A DNA stretch of 64,000 nt from Panulirus ornatus (lineage: Eukaryota > Arthropoda > Malacostraca > Decapoda > Palinuridae). How positions within the stretch are numbered: position 1 is the stretch's first letter; each line of letters opens with the position of its first letter. The stretch lies in the NCBI RefSeq assembly GCF_036320965.1, contig NC_092279.1:19367429-19431428 (forward strand). The letters are read 5' to 3'. Shown in pieces: positions 36,190 through 45,926 of this stretch. The position numbers and the translations under genes were made by a program. The notes beneath the pieces are model-generated. The model was not told where the DNA came from. It saw nothing but the letters and a program-made list of their open reading frames with translations, and made no database searches.

Positions 36190-36455
36190 CGGGTACAGAG
36201 GCCAGGCCATCATCATAAGCCAAGCGTCGTACCGTCGTGCTCAAACGACAGTTCCATCTTAGGCAAGGGGTCGTAGAGTCGTGCCTGAAGGATCACCCCG
36301 ACTCAATCAAGGGTCGTACCGTCCTGCTCAGAGGTCGCGCCGTCGTGCACGTAGGTCGTCGCATCGTCGTGCTCAGAGGGCCGTCGTCCAGTCGTGCTCA
36401 ACGACCCTACCGTCGACCTCAAGAGGTTCGTTCCGTCGTACTCGAAAACGCACGC
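36190..36455 (+). mobile_element. 21-bp repeat element, right half (copy G)
   Basis: A core-like GAGGCCAGGCCATCATCATA at 36198 leads into about nine diverged right-arm units at 36225-36450, for example GCGTCGTACCGTCGTGCTCA and GTCGTACCGTCCTGCTCAGA. The expected left arm is absent or too decayed to recognise. The GACGACAACCACGACC words at 36134-36180 are the only hint. Confidence 0.6.
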
Positions 36456-36540
36456 CCATCCTACAGCGTCAGCGTGGACACAACGCGACCTTCAAGTCAA
36501 AGGAGAGGAAGTCGGCGACAGCTGCGGCCATGCGTCTGGC

Positions 36541-36544
<4 letters not shown>

Positions 36545-36632
<88 letters not shown>
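36545..36632. repeat. (GA)n microsatellite
   Basis: About 43 GA units. Confidence 0.98.
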
Positions 36633-36635
<3 letters not shown>

Positions 36636-36854
36636 GGGGGGACTCTATCCTATTACGAAAAGGTTGTAAAGCCTTTAGCCGGATACGCCAAATACGATTG
36701 GCGGAATCAGCGTCGCCCTGCACAATCTCTGGGATCCCATTCAATACAGGCGTCTGGGTTCCTCCCTCCCTCCCTCCCACCGTGCAGCGCGGATGAGGAA
36801 GAGGTGACGGCCGGCGGGAGAGTAAGGGTGAGATGACTAGTCCAACGCCATGGG

Positions 36855-37030
36855 GCATGTATGGGAGAGGAAAGGGAGAGAGGGAGAGGGAGGAGGAGGA
36901 GGAGGTTACAGGGGACGTGGGAGATGAGAAGGGGTTACAAGGGACGTGGGAGAGGAGAGGAGAGGAGGGGGTTATTATGGGTCAGGGAGTCTGGGAGAGG
37001 CACGGAGTGTGGGAGAAGAGAGAGAAAGGA
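36855..37030. repeat. Purine-rich degenerate repeat
   Basis: GGGACGTGGGAGA is repeated near 36913 and 36948 within a G/A-rich stretch. Confidence 0.5.
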
Positions 37031-37066
37031 GGTCTTGTGGGAGACACGTACGCGAAAAGAGTGACT

Positions 37067-37072
<6 letters not shown>

Positions 37073-37156
<84 letters not shown>

Positions 37157-37174
37157 CGGATACAATAACCCCCC

Positions 37175-37210
<36 letters not shown>
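37073..37210. repeat. (GA)n and (CA)n microsatellites
   Basis: About 41 GA units end at 37155. About 16 CA units lie at 37178-37209. Confidence 0.97.
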
Positions 37211-37213
<3 letters not shown>

Positions 37214-37275
37214 GCAGGATTAACGCGTGCCACCCTACAGGATTATAATATCTTTAATCTCCTTACACGTGATAT

Positions 37276-37279
<4 letters not shown>

Positions 37280-37335
<56 letters not shown>
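37280..37335. repeat. (CA)n microsatellite
   Basis: About 27 CA units. Confidence 0.96.
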
Positions 37336-37339
<4 letters not shown>

Positions 37340-37582
37340 ATGTGTAATCATATACTCCTATATCTTATATCTCACTTATACAGACATATACTCCTACACC
37401 TTATATCTCACTTATATAATCCTACACTTATCACTTACATCTCACTTACATAATGATATACTCTTATAACTCACTTATAATATATAACTATATACTCTTA
37501 TAACTTATATCTCACTTATAATATATAATCATACACTCTTATATCTCACTTATATAATCGTATACTCTTATAACTTAAACCT
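37340..37582. repeat. Degenerate AT-rich minisatellite
   Basis: Words such as TATACTCTTATAACTTATAT and CTCACTTATATAATC recur seven or eight times with a period of about 25-45 bp. Unit length is irregular. Confidence 0.8.
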
Positions 37583-38080
37583 TTTCTTTTGTGAAAAAAA
37601 AATATATCCCTCAACCCAAGAACTCTCCAACGAACAGCACCAGCTGCTGCTTCTGCTGTTGCCGCTGCTGTAGGACCACCTGACCCAGAAGACCAGCTGT
37701 GGCTTGGTGGTCGGCTGCAACAAGCGCTGCCACGATGGGGGGGGGGGGGGGACGACGAGTTATCACTGCCCCCAGAGGGCCCAGAAGGGGCGTGGGGGAT
37801 CGATCCCGGTTCCCGAGATGACCAGTAAGCCGAGCAGGTGGTTGCTGCCGCCCACATGACCGTAGGTCGCCGCATCGCCTGCGGGCGCCGCGTGCGCCTC
37901 CCTCCCCCCTTGTCTTTTCCCACACCTGGAAAAGGGGAGGGGGGAGGGGGGATGCTATTTCATGTACGGCGAGGTGGCGACGGGAATGGATGAAGGCACC
38001 AAGTATGAATATGTACATGTGTGTATATATATGTATCTGTCTGTGTAAGTATATGTTGAAATGTATATGTATGTATATGT
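37583..38080. other. Unassigned sequence
   Basis: A 14-base G run lies at 37737-37750. A TATGTA/TGTGTA-rich stretch at 38000-38100 leads into the LINE cluster. No host gene recognised. Confidence 0.45.
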
Positions 38081-38084
38081 GCGT

Positions 38085-38190
38085 GTGTGTGTGTGTGGGC
38101 GTTTACGTATATACATGTGTGTCGGGGTGGGTTGGGCCATTTCTCGTCTGTTTCCTTGCGATGCCTCGCTAACCAAGCAGACGGCGATTA
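38085..38190 (+). mobile_element. Older LINE 3'-tail fragment
   Basis: GGGGTGGGTTGGGCCATTTC followed by TCGTCTGTTTCCTTGCG, then ATGCCTCGCTAACCAAGC, closely matches the 3' tail of the LINE fragment that follows (38890-38945). It stops inside the hairpin region. The reverse-transcriptase fragment is therefore flanked by two direct copies of its own tail. Confidence 0.7.
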
Positions 38191-38197
38191 AGATTAA

Positions 38198-38967
38198 GTG
38201 AAGTGTTTTAGATATCTGGGAGTGGATCTGTCAGCGGATGGAACCATGGAAGCGGAAGTGGATCATAGGGTGGGGGAGGGGGCGAAAATTTTGGGAGCCT
38301 TGAAAAATGTGTGGAAGTCGAGAACATTATCCCGGAAAGCAAAAATGGGTATGTTTGAAGGAATAGTAGTTCCAACAATGTTGTATGGTTGCGAGGCGTG
38401 GGCTATGGATAGAGTTGTGCGCAGGAGGATGGATGTGCTGGAAATGAGATGTTTGAGGACAATGTGTGGTGTGAGGTGGTTTGATCGAGTAAGTAACGTA
38501 AGGGTAAGAGAGATGTGTGGAAATAAAAAGAGCGTGGTTGAGAGAGCAGAAGAGGGTGTTTTGAAATGGTTTGGGCACATGGAGAGAATGAGTGAGGAAA
38601 GATTGACCAAGAGGATATATGTGTCGGAGGTGGAGGGAACGAGGAGAAGAGGGAGACCAAATTGGAGGTGGAAAGATGGAGTGAAAAGGATTTTGTGTGA
38701 TCGGGGCCTGAACATGCAGGAGGGTGAAAGGAGGGCAAGGAATAGAGTGAATTGGAGCGATGTGGTATACAGGGGTTGACGTGCTGTCAGTGGATTGAAT
38801 CAAGGCATGTGAAGCGTCCGGGGTAAACCATGGAAAGCTGTGTAGGTATGTATATTTGCGTGTGTGGACGTGTGTATATACATGTGTATGGGGGTGGGTT
38901 GGGCCATTTCTTTCGTCTGTTTCCTTGCGCTACCTCGCAAACGCGGGAGACAGCGACAAAGTATAAA

Positions 38968-38985
<18 letters not shown>
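38198..38985 (+). pseudogene. 5'-truncated non-LTR retrotransposon, reverse-transcriptase C-terminus plus 3' tail
   Basis: An open frame of 193 codons (38198-38779) encodes the C-terminal part of a LINE reverse transcriptase, downstream of the catalytic palm. Visible landmarks are YLGVDLSADGTMEAEV near residue 6, VVPTMLYGCEAWAM near 60, MRCLRTMCGVRWFDR near 84, LKWFGHMERM near 122 and GTRRRGRPNWRWKDGVKR near 145. This pattern is shared by RTE-like and related decapod LINEs, so the clade is tentative. A stop codon lies immediately upstream and the first codon is GTG, so this is a truncated copy and not a gene of its own. The 3' tail carries a hairpin (38928-38955) and ends in an A run at 38965-38985. 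No internal stops suggest a fairly young insertion. Confidence 0.85.

Positions 38986-39058
<73 letters not shown>
38985..39058. repeat. (AT)n microsatellite
   Basis: About 36 AT units directly after the LINE A-tail and before the inverted SINE-like copy. Confidence 0.97.
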
Positions 39059-39066
<8 letters not shown>

Positions 39067-39067
39067 T

Positions 39068-39302
39068 TTTTTTTCAAACTATTCGCCATTTCCCGCGATA
39101 GCGAGGTAGCGTTAAGAACAGAGGACTGGGCCTTTGAGGGAATATCCTCACCTGGCCCTCTTCTCTGTTCCCTCTTTTGGAAAATTAAAAAAAAAAAAAC
39201 GAGAGGGGAGGATTTCCAGCCCCCCGCTTCCTTCCCTTTTAGTCGCCTTCTACGACACGCAGGGAATACGTGGGAAGTATTCTTTCTCCCCTATCCCCAG
39301 GG

Positions 39303-39305
<3 letters not shown>
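39068..39305 (-). mobile_element. SINE-like repeat with 3' hairpin, copy 3 (inverted)
   Basis: The reverse complement closely matches the copies at 541 and 842 over its full length, including the TACTTCCCACG start, the T-rich middle and the CGCTACCTCGCTATCGCGGG end. It faces the LINE fragment tail to tail across the (AT)n tract. Open frames running through it are shared by other copies but are interrupted by length changes in the T run, so coding is unlikely. Confidence 0.78.

Positions 39306-39367
<62 letters not shown>
39306..39367. repeat. (AT)n microsatellite
   Basis: About 31 AT units at the 5' side of the inverted SINE-like copy. Confidence 0.97.
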
Positions 39368-39369
<2 letters not shown>

Positions 39370-39584
39370 TGCACAAGAGGAAGCACGAGGTTATACACAG
39401 AAAACAATAAAAGTTGCAGCACTACAGCCAATCAACCAGGCCAGGCCGCCTGCATTCCTTCCACGTTATCCCAATACCGCACACAAACTGAACCCTGCTC
39501 ATTTGCCTTCAATATTGCATCCAGTGAACCCCTCCAGCCGTACAAATATTCTAAAAATCCTACACTTCGCCCGACCGCCCCAGG

Positions 39585-39795
39585 CGCCCCCTCTCCCTAC
39601 CGCATGCCCGCCCGCACACGCCCCCGACCTAGGTCCCCTTCTCCCTACCGCATGCCCGCCCGCACACGCCCCCGCCCCAGAGGCCCCCCCTCTCCCTACC
39701 GCATGCCCGCCCGCACACGCCCCCGCCCCAGAGGCCCCCCCTCTCCCTACCGCATGCCCGCCCGCACGCGCCCCCGCCCCACTCGCCCAACCCGG
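39585..39795. repeat. ~51-bp GC-rich minisatellite, about 4 units
   Basis: The unit contains CTCCCTACCGCATGCCCGCC, then CGCACACGCCCCCGCCCCAG, then AGGCCCCCC. The first unit is shorter. The forward frame reads as a repeated YRMPARTRPRPR-like peptide, which is repeat-driven. Confidence 0.92.
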
Positions 39796-39799
39796 CCGC

Positions 39800-39890
39800 C
39801 CTGTAGAGCACGGGCGTGAGGATGTGGTATGCGTACCAGGCCGGTCCGCTAGCACGGGCGTACGGGTGTGGTGTGGGAATATTTCCACCC
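39800..39890. repeat. Short diverged duplication
   Basis: AGCACGGGCGTGAGGATGTG and AGCACGGGCGTACGGGTGTG occur 43 bp apart. Confidence 0.6.
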
Positions 39891-39930
39891 CCACCACACG
39901 TCGATGTACATATGCGTATTCAATTCTATG

Positions 39931-39933
<3 letters not shown>

Positions 39934-40008
<75 letters not shown>
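39934..40008. repeat. (AT)n microsatellite
   Basis: About 36 AT units. Confidence 0.97.
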
Positions 40009-40013
<5 letters not shown>

Positions 40014-40251
40014 CATACTGCTCATGTGCATACATGCAAGGGGGTCGTGTTTCAAGTACATGCGGCTGGCCAATTAAATTCTCTCTCTCTCTGTCTCTCT
40101 CTCATACGTACATACACACAATACCTACCGCCAGACCCCACCCATCTCTCCCCAAAGTACCTACACTCCCCTCCAAACACCTCACGTTCTCCCCTCCCCT
40201 CCTTCCCTCCCTACCTTCCCCCAGACACAGTCATGCCACCAACAACAATGG

Positions 40252-40280
<29 letters not shown>
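40252..40280. repeat. Short (GA)n tract
   Basis: About 13 GA units. Confidence 0.9.
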
Positions 40281-40282
<2 letters not shown>

Positions 40283-40542
40283 AGTTATGGAATGAAAACA
40301 TGGCAGAATCAAAATTGGTATTTTTAATATGCAGAACCCCCCCCCCCACCACCTTACCCACCCCCCCTCCATGTTCTTTCTATGTCGGGTCACATGGGGC
40401 TTCCCCCCCCCCCCCCAACCTTCCCCTGTTGCGTGGCGGGGGCGGGCGCCCGGGAGCGGGGCAAGTTATGTCGGCCCCGGAATTAACTTTGAAGTCGGAG
40501 GAATGCCAGATATTTCCTCCCCAGCAGCTGCTGGCTGCACCG

Positions 40543-40543
<1 letters not shown>

Positions 40544-40627
<84 letters not shown>
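40544..40627. repeat. (GA)n microsatellite
   Basis: About 41 GA units. Confidence 0.98.
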
Positions 40628-40633
<6 letters not shown>

Positions 40634-40707
40634 AATCTTTTTCGCGTCGCCAACAAATCCGATTTTTCCCCCACCTACAAAATATGACGGGTCAAAATAA
40701 TGGTAAG

Positions 40708-40858
40708 ACGGGGGGAGGGCGTGTGGGGTGTGGTGGGGTGGGGTGAGGTCTCATGGACTCGGGGGTGGCGGGGCGGGTGGCGGGGATGGCGGGGCGGGTG
40801 ACGGGGCGGGTGACGGGGCAGGTGGCGGGGCGGGTGGCGGGGCGGGGTCTCCTCTCTC
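40708..40858. repeat. G-rich tandem repeat with quadruplex potential
   Basis: Units of GGCGGGGCGGGT and GACGGGGCGGGT repeat about eight to nine times, preceded by GGTGTGGTGGGGTGGGGTG. Many closely spaced runs of three or more G on the plus strand could form G-quadruplexes (known chemistry; folding not tested). Confidence 0.9.
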
Positions 40859-41013
40859 TTAAGGACCCGTGAATATTAAGAGTCATCGCGCAATACGCTG
40901 TAAGCTACAGGTGTCTGGCGTCCTGCCGCTGTAAGATGTATGCTGTATTTCACGCTGTAAGGTCACCATCGGACGGGACTACTCTTCCCATGATTCTAAA
41001 CGCGGTACAGCAC

Positions 41014-41268
41014 CAAGTAGTTATCTGGGGGTTATCTGGGGGTATATCAGTGTGATCTGGGGTATATCAGTATTATCTGGGGTTATCTGGGGATATCAGT
41101 GTGATCTGGGGTATATCAGTGTTATCTGGGGTTATCTGGGGGTATATCAGTGTGATCTGGGGGTATATCTGTGTTATCTGGGGTTATCTGGGGGTATATC
41201 AGTGTGATCTGGGGTATATCTGTGTTATCTGGAGGTATCAGTGTGATCTGGGGTATATCAGTGTGGAG
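41014..41268. repeat. GTTATCTGGGG/GTATATCAGT minisatellite
   Basis: Two building blocks, GTTATCTGGGGGTATATCAG and TGTGATCTGGGGTATATC, alternate irregularly about 14 times in all. The stretch is almost free of C. Confidence 0.93.
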
Positions 41269-41383
41269 GGGGGGAAAAAATCAAGGATAGAGATCAAACC
41301 GGCACCACAAAGATAAGCAATACATTCCCAACACAGCAAAACCAACACCACAAATACAGCAACACATTTCCAACGTAGCGAAA

Positions 41384-41385
<2 letters not shown>

Positions 41386-41424
<39 letters not shown>
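41386..41424. repeat. (CA)n microsatellite
   Basis: About 19 CA units. Confidence 0.96.
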
Positions 41425-41425
<1 letters not shown>

Positions 41426-42004
41426 ACAATACATTTCAAATCATTTCATTGCTACAGCTTCATCTGTCCCCTTCGATACGAGCGTCACAAAGGCCTGTTG
41501 TCCGTCAGCCTGACCACCACAATCCCCCAGCCCTTACACCAAGACCTGATACGCGTTATCAACACCCATAACCACGACGCTTCTAACGACCAGAACCAAC
41601 CACCAGCCGACCATGATGACGACCAGAAGCAATCGACAGTCGACCATACTGGTTGTCAAAGGTGAGAATCTATCAACAGTCCCACCCGTACTGCTGTCAA
41701 GGCCGAGGATCTATCAACAATCAACCGAACCTGAATCATATCACCAGTTTTAGGAGGGGAAACCAAGTGACGAATTACGGTATATCCACAGCACCGGGTC
41801 TCCACAGCCACGTCTCTAACCACCGCCCCCCTTCTCCTCACCTGAGACCAACCCCAAGCTTCTCCATGGACCATCTCGGCACCGTCCGTCTGTTAGTGGC
41901 TGCGTCACGCGTTTCCACGTCGTCCACACCGGCCAGGCAAGCTAACGCGGGGACCGATGTGTCGATCCTTCGATGCCTGTACGAGAGAATGGATTGCCAT
42001 ATGG

Positions 42005-42008
<4 letters not shown>

Positions 42009-42083
<75 letters not shown>
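42009..42083. repeat. (CT)n microsatellite
   Basis: About 37 CT units. Confidence 0.97.
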
Positions 42084-42085
<2 letters not shown>

Positions 42086-42182
42086 GAGCGGCCAAGAGCG
42101 AACTATTCTCATTCATTCATCCATTCATTTTCCTCATTGTATCTGCTCACAACCAACCCTCAGTGACATTCCTCTCATCAAC

Positions 42183-42296
42183 GGTGACTTCCAAGGGCCA
42201 GACTTTGGTTCAAGGGTGACTTCCAAGGGCCAGACTTTGGTTCAAGGGTGACTTCCAAGGGCCAGACTTTGGTTCAAGGGTGACATCCTCGGGCCT
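42183..42296. repeat. ~32-bp tandem repeat, about 3.5 units
   Basis: GTGACTTCCAAGGGCCAGAC followed by TTTGGTTCAAGG repeats with near-identity. The last unit is diverged (GTGACATCCTCGGGCC). Confidence 0.95.
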
Positions 42297-42432
42297 CACA
42301 TCCCCTATAAGATATGAAGACAACGTTTTCCTTTCATACGTAAGCAAGATTATAGGAATCTGGTGTGTTGTAGTTGATGTAATCTGAGATCCTTACATGG
42401 GTAACTGCTCAATTCTGAAGGACAAAAGCATC

Positions 42433-42497
<65 letters not shown>

Positions 42498-42506
42498 AGT
42501 TATCAA

Positions 42507-42584
<78 letters not shown>

Positions 42585-42585
42585 T
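42433..42585. repeat. (TAG)n-(CTA)n-(AAT)n compound with inverted symmetry
   Basis: About 21 TAG units (42433-42497), an 11-bp spacer, about 12 ACT units (42508-42543) and about 13 AAT units. The first two blocks are mutually complementary and can form a long hairpin. Confidence 0.96.
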
Positions 42586-42758
42586 GATAATAATATCATT
42601 ATCAGAAATACACAATGAAAATACAACAATTTCCACTTTCTTTTCTCCTTTTCTTTACAGTCATACATCCTTCTGAAGTTATTGTGAGAGAGACTGACAC
42701 ATAAATCTGACCGGCAAGTGTGGCAACAGTAAGCCTAGTCTGATTTATCCTCAGCAAC

Positions 42759-42764
<6 letters not shown>

Positions 42765-42790
<26 letters not shown>
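42765..42790. repeat. Short (CA)n tract
   Basis: About 13 CA units, followed by ACAGACAGAGACACAGACAA, which resembles the 28.1-kb AGACAGAC array. Confidence 0.9.
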
Positions 42791-42894
42791 TGTGTCTGCA
42801 GACATACAGACAGAGACACAGACAAGACAGACAGGCGGAGGCGAAGACATATTCTGCTCTACATGTGCACCTCAATTAATGGCGAGCCCATGGC

Positions 42895-43205
42895 CATGGC
42901 GGTACGACCCTCTGAGCACGACGGCACGACCCCTTGGGTAGGATGGCCTGACCCCGAAAGGATTAGGTCAGAGCCTATGCCATCACACCTGAGGGTCGTA
43001 TCGTCGTGCTACAGGGTCGTCTCAAATGCGCTTGAGGATCGTACCGTCGGCCTTATGGGTCTCTCTCCCTTAAGGGTCGAACTCAAGTATGTTAACATCG
43101 TACTCAGGGGAGTGGTACTATCGTACTCGAGAGGGTACATACGTCGTCCTCAAAGGGGTGTTAACGTCGTACTCAAGGGGCTTCCGAACGTCGTCCTCAA
43201 GAGCT
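42895..43205. mobile_element. Palindromic 21-bp repeat element, copy D
   Basis: The left arm at 42898-42935 holds about two units (CTGAGCACGACGGCACGACC). The core at 42929-42990 reads CCTTGGGTAGGATGGCCTGA, then AAGGATTAGGTCAG, then GCCATCACACC. The right arm at 42992-43205 has about eight diverged units such as GGGTCGTATCGTCGTGCT and ACGTCGTACTCAAGGGG. The core matches those of copies B and E, which supports one defined element family. Confidence 0.68.
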
Positions 43206-43730
43206 CCGGAGGTGAGGCCAACCCCACACGACAACAAGGCCTGGTTCAATGCTCACTCTGGGGTCACTAAAACCATTCAAATTTCAGGCCAGGGAGAGGG
43301 AACGAGAGGGAACTGGGCTGTACGTAGCCATCCAGCCAGCCTACGTACGTAGGTAGCCCGTGGCATGTGAAAATAATCACCGCATATTTCAGGAGGGCCC
43401 CTCACGCCACGGAAAATATGATGAAACAAACATTATGTTACGCAGTAGGAATGAGATGATAAATAAACACCCGGGTCTGACGGCCGGGAGGAATTATGCG
43501 GCAATTTCCTTACTTGTTAATAACGCTGTTTTCACACATACAACACAGCAGGGGCCCCTCCGCCTGGCATTTAAATACTCAAACCACCAGCGTGTGGAAA
43601 GGGCTAAGAGTTCGCCACATTATTTCTTCTTTTTTTTTGTAGGCGAAACAATGAACATGAATTATCGTGGTTCCTTAACCACCCCAAGAATTAACGTGGC
43701 TCCTTATCTACCCCAGTTACTGTAGGGGTG

Positions 43731-43733
<3 letters not shown>

Positions 43734-43777
<44 letters not shown>

Positions 43778-43780
43778 ACA

Positions 43781-43814
<34 letters not shown>
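43734..43814. repeat. (CA)n microsatellite
   Basis: About 39 CA units with two CAGA interruptions in the middle. Confidence 0.96.
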
Positions 43815-43816
<2 letters not shown>

Positions 43817-43839
43817 CCTACGGGGTGTCTAATATAACG

Positions 43840-44160
43840 CCAGTCAGAGATTCTTCGAAGGCATCTGTGGTCCGTGTTCCATGGTCCAGCCACGAGGAGG
43901 GTGGAAACGTGCCCCGAAAGCCAAGTCTGGTTGAACCCCTTCCTGGGTTCGCTACCTACACTCGGACCCTCTGGACTGTTATATTTCTCTCTTGTGTCTC
44001 CCCCCTGATGATGTGATTATCACACGAAAGTGCACTTGGGAACCTTATCATGTTACATTTCCCCGTGGACTCATAGGAACACACTTGATCACACGATCAG
44101 TTGTGATCCTTTTCAAAATAGTTTCACATCATCTTATTCTATAGAATATATAGTTGAAAA
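43840..44160 (+). mobile_element. Penelope-like retroelement fragment (tentative)
   Basis: The segment carries a hammerhead-type motif at 43997-44043 and, downstream, CCCCGTGGACTCATAGGAA and GATCACACGATCAGTTGTGA. Penelope-like elements are known to carry hammerhead ribozymes in their terminal repeats, and this is the main reason for the call. A short upstream frame (43825-44016) has no recognisable reverse-transcriptase block. Boundaries are approximate. Confidence 0.5.
43997..44043 (+). ncRNA. Hammerhead-ribozyme-like motif 1
   Basis: Core CTGATGA (44005-44011) is followed by a stem II of TGTGA/TCACA closing a TTA loop, then the second core GAAA (44026-44029). A very short stem III element, GTGCAC, precedes a TT cleavage-site candidate. 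GGG after it can pair with CCC just upstream of CTGATGA as stem I. The order stem I, CUGANGA, stem II, GAAA, stem III, UH, stem I is that of a type I hammerhead. An extra C run in stem I and an unpaired base next to stem II are imperfections, so self-cleavage is uncertain. Confidence 0.55.
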
Positions 44161-44365
44161 CTCTATAGTCACGTCGATGTGACTGCTGCCATGAGAGCAT
44201 CAGTAAATAAATCCTTCAAGGCGTCCTATCAGTGTAAAGGACTTCCTCCTCGAAGCCTCAGGGGGAGAACACCCAAGGGCGTATACTGAAGTCCCCGACT
44301 CACCTCCTTCCTTCACCTTGTAAACACTACCTTTACTCCGTTCCCCCAAGGAGGCGTGTGGCACG

Positions 44366-44456
44366 GGCAAGGGCGGAGGGAGGGACGGAGGAGCAGGCAT
44401 ACGGAAGGGCGAAGTGAAGGAGGGAGGGACGGAGGAGCAGGCATACGGAAGCGCCC
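44366..44456. repeat. Tandem duplication of a ~48-bp segment
   Basis: GAGGGAGGGACGGAGGAGCA followed by GGCATACGGAAG occurs twice with near-identity. Confidence 0.93.
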
Positions 44457-44482
44457 CATCAGGGGATTACCTGGGATGGAGC

Positions 44483-44485
<3 letters not shown>

Positions 44486-44527
<42 letters not shown>
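44486..44527. repeat. (CA)n microsatellite
   Basis: About 20 CA units. Confidence 0.96.
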
Positions 44528-44529
<2 letters not shown>

Positions 44530-44803
44530 GCTCTCTCGGTTCGATGCCCTTTAGTTCATGATAAACTGGCGCACGCTGAAAAGGCCTTTGAACTCCACTC
44601 CACTACACATGCACCGGGTTTAATAAATGGCATACTAAAGCAGTGAGAGAACGTGTTCTTAAACATACCTATAAACGATAATTTATCAAGGTGCGGGTAA
44701 ATACGTGCGGCGCGCTTACACCTTTTTTGAAGTTCAGCACACACACACACACAGTAATGACTGACTCACAATAAAGAAAGTCATTCAAAACGCAAATTCA
44801 CAG

Positions 44804-44938
<135 letters not shown>

Positions 44939-45215
44939 TGCCTACGAATCCGCCCGACGAAATCGGGATCGTGGCCAAGTAACCTCAGAGGTAATAAGAC
45001 GGGAACAGTAAGCCAGGGGGAGGCGCGGGGTTTGGTGAGGGGAGGTACAAGTTATCCACGGACTAGGACAATAAGAGCATAAATAGCACGAAGTTGGTTT
45101 TTTTTTCCCCTCCCTCTTCACCGCACTCTACCACAGGTATCCACCGAGCGCTGAACGCCCAACACCCTCCCCCCCCTCCAACATCTCCTTCCCAAGCTAC
45201 GTAACTGTGAAACGA

Positions 45216-45220
<5 letters not shown>

Positions 45221-45288
<68 letters not shown>
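45221..45288. repeat. (GA)n microsatellite
   Basis: About 33 GA units. Confidence 0.97.
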
Positions 45289-45289
<1 letters not shown>

Positions 45290-45334
45290 GGGTTGCGTCG
45301 CCCACTCCAAATGCACGAGAACCAACACGGGAGC

Positions 45335-45890
45335 ACTGCTGGCGCAGCTGGTGCTACTGCTGCTACTTTGTGAGGAGAGGAGGAAGAGGTGCTACAGCTA
45401 GGGAGGGGGACGCTTCCAGTCCTGCTGCTACTGGCGAAGGAGTTAGAGGGAGGGGGGTGTGGAGAGGCTCGCTCCTGATGCTGCTGTCATTACTTGAGAT
45501 GTGCTACTTAAGTTCCTGGGCTACTGTTTGCTCCCACTGTTGCTGGAGAGCAGGGGCTACTGACGAAGTTACTGCTCCTGGTGGGGAGCAACGCGTCGTT
45601 ACAGCGACTGCCGCACGGAGCACGCGCTGCTGATAACAATAATGCTACTGGAAAAAGAGGCAAGTGCTCCTGGCCGCGTGAACTGTTACAGGAAGAACTA
45701 CATACGCTCCTGCTACTGTTACGTGGCCAAAGGGGGGGGGGTTGTTTTCCCCCCCAGTAGGTCTTGCAGCTATACCGTTAGCGATCCAAACGGTAGTGGT
45801 GCTTCTGTTACCACCGTTGCTGCTCCAGCTGAGGAGCTGAGGCCGTTGTTACTTGTACTGTTACTGCCGCTACTGCTCCGTTATTCATAC

Positions 45891-45895
<5 letters not shown>
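45335..45895. repeat. Scattered GCTACTG / GTTACTG word repeat
   Basis: Over 560 bp the words GCTACTG, GTTACTG, GCTCCTG and GCTGCTA recur more than 20 times in one orientation at irregular spacing. This suggests an old, much-mutated trinucleotide or short-unit array. Frames through it are Leu/Ala/Val-rich and not recognisable. Confidence 0.55.

Positions 45896-45924
<29 letters not shown>
45896..45924. repeat. (GT)n microsatellite
   Basis: About 14 GT units. Confidence 0.94.

Positions 45925-45926
<2 letters not shown>

Noticed and set aside
39134..40327. 397-codon plus-strand open frame and its 329-codon neighbour at 38830-39819
   Set aside because: They run through an inverted SINE-like copy, AT tracts (Tyr-Ile polymer) and the GC-rich 51-bp array. 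The frame depends on repeat length and gives no recognisable protein.
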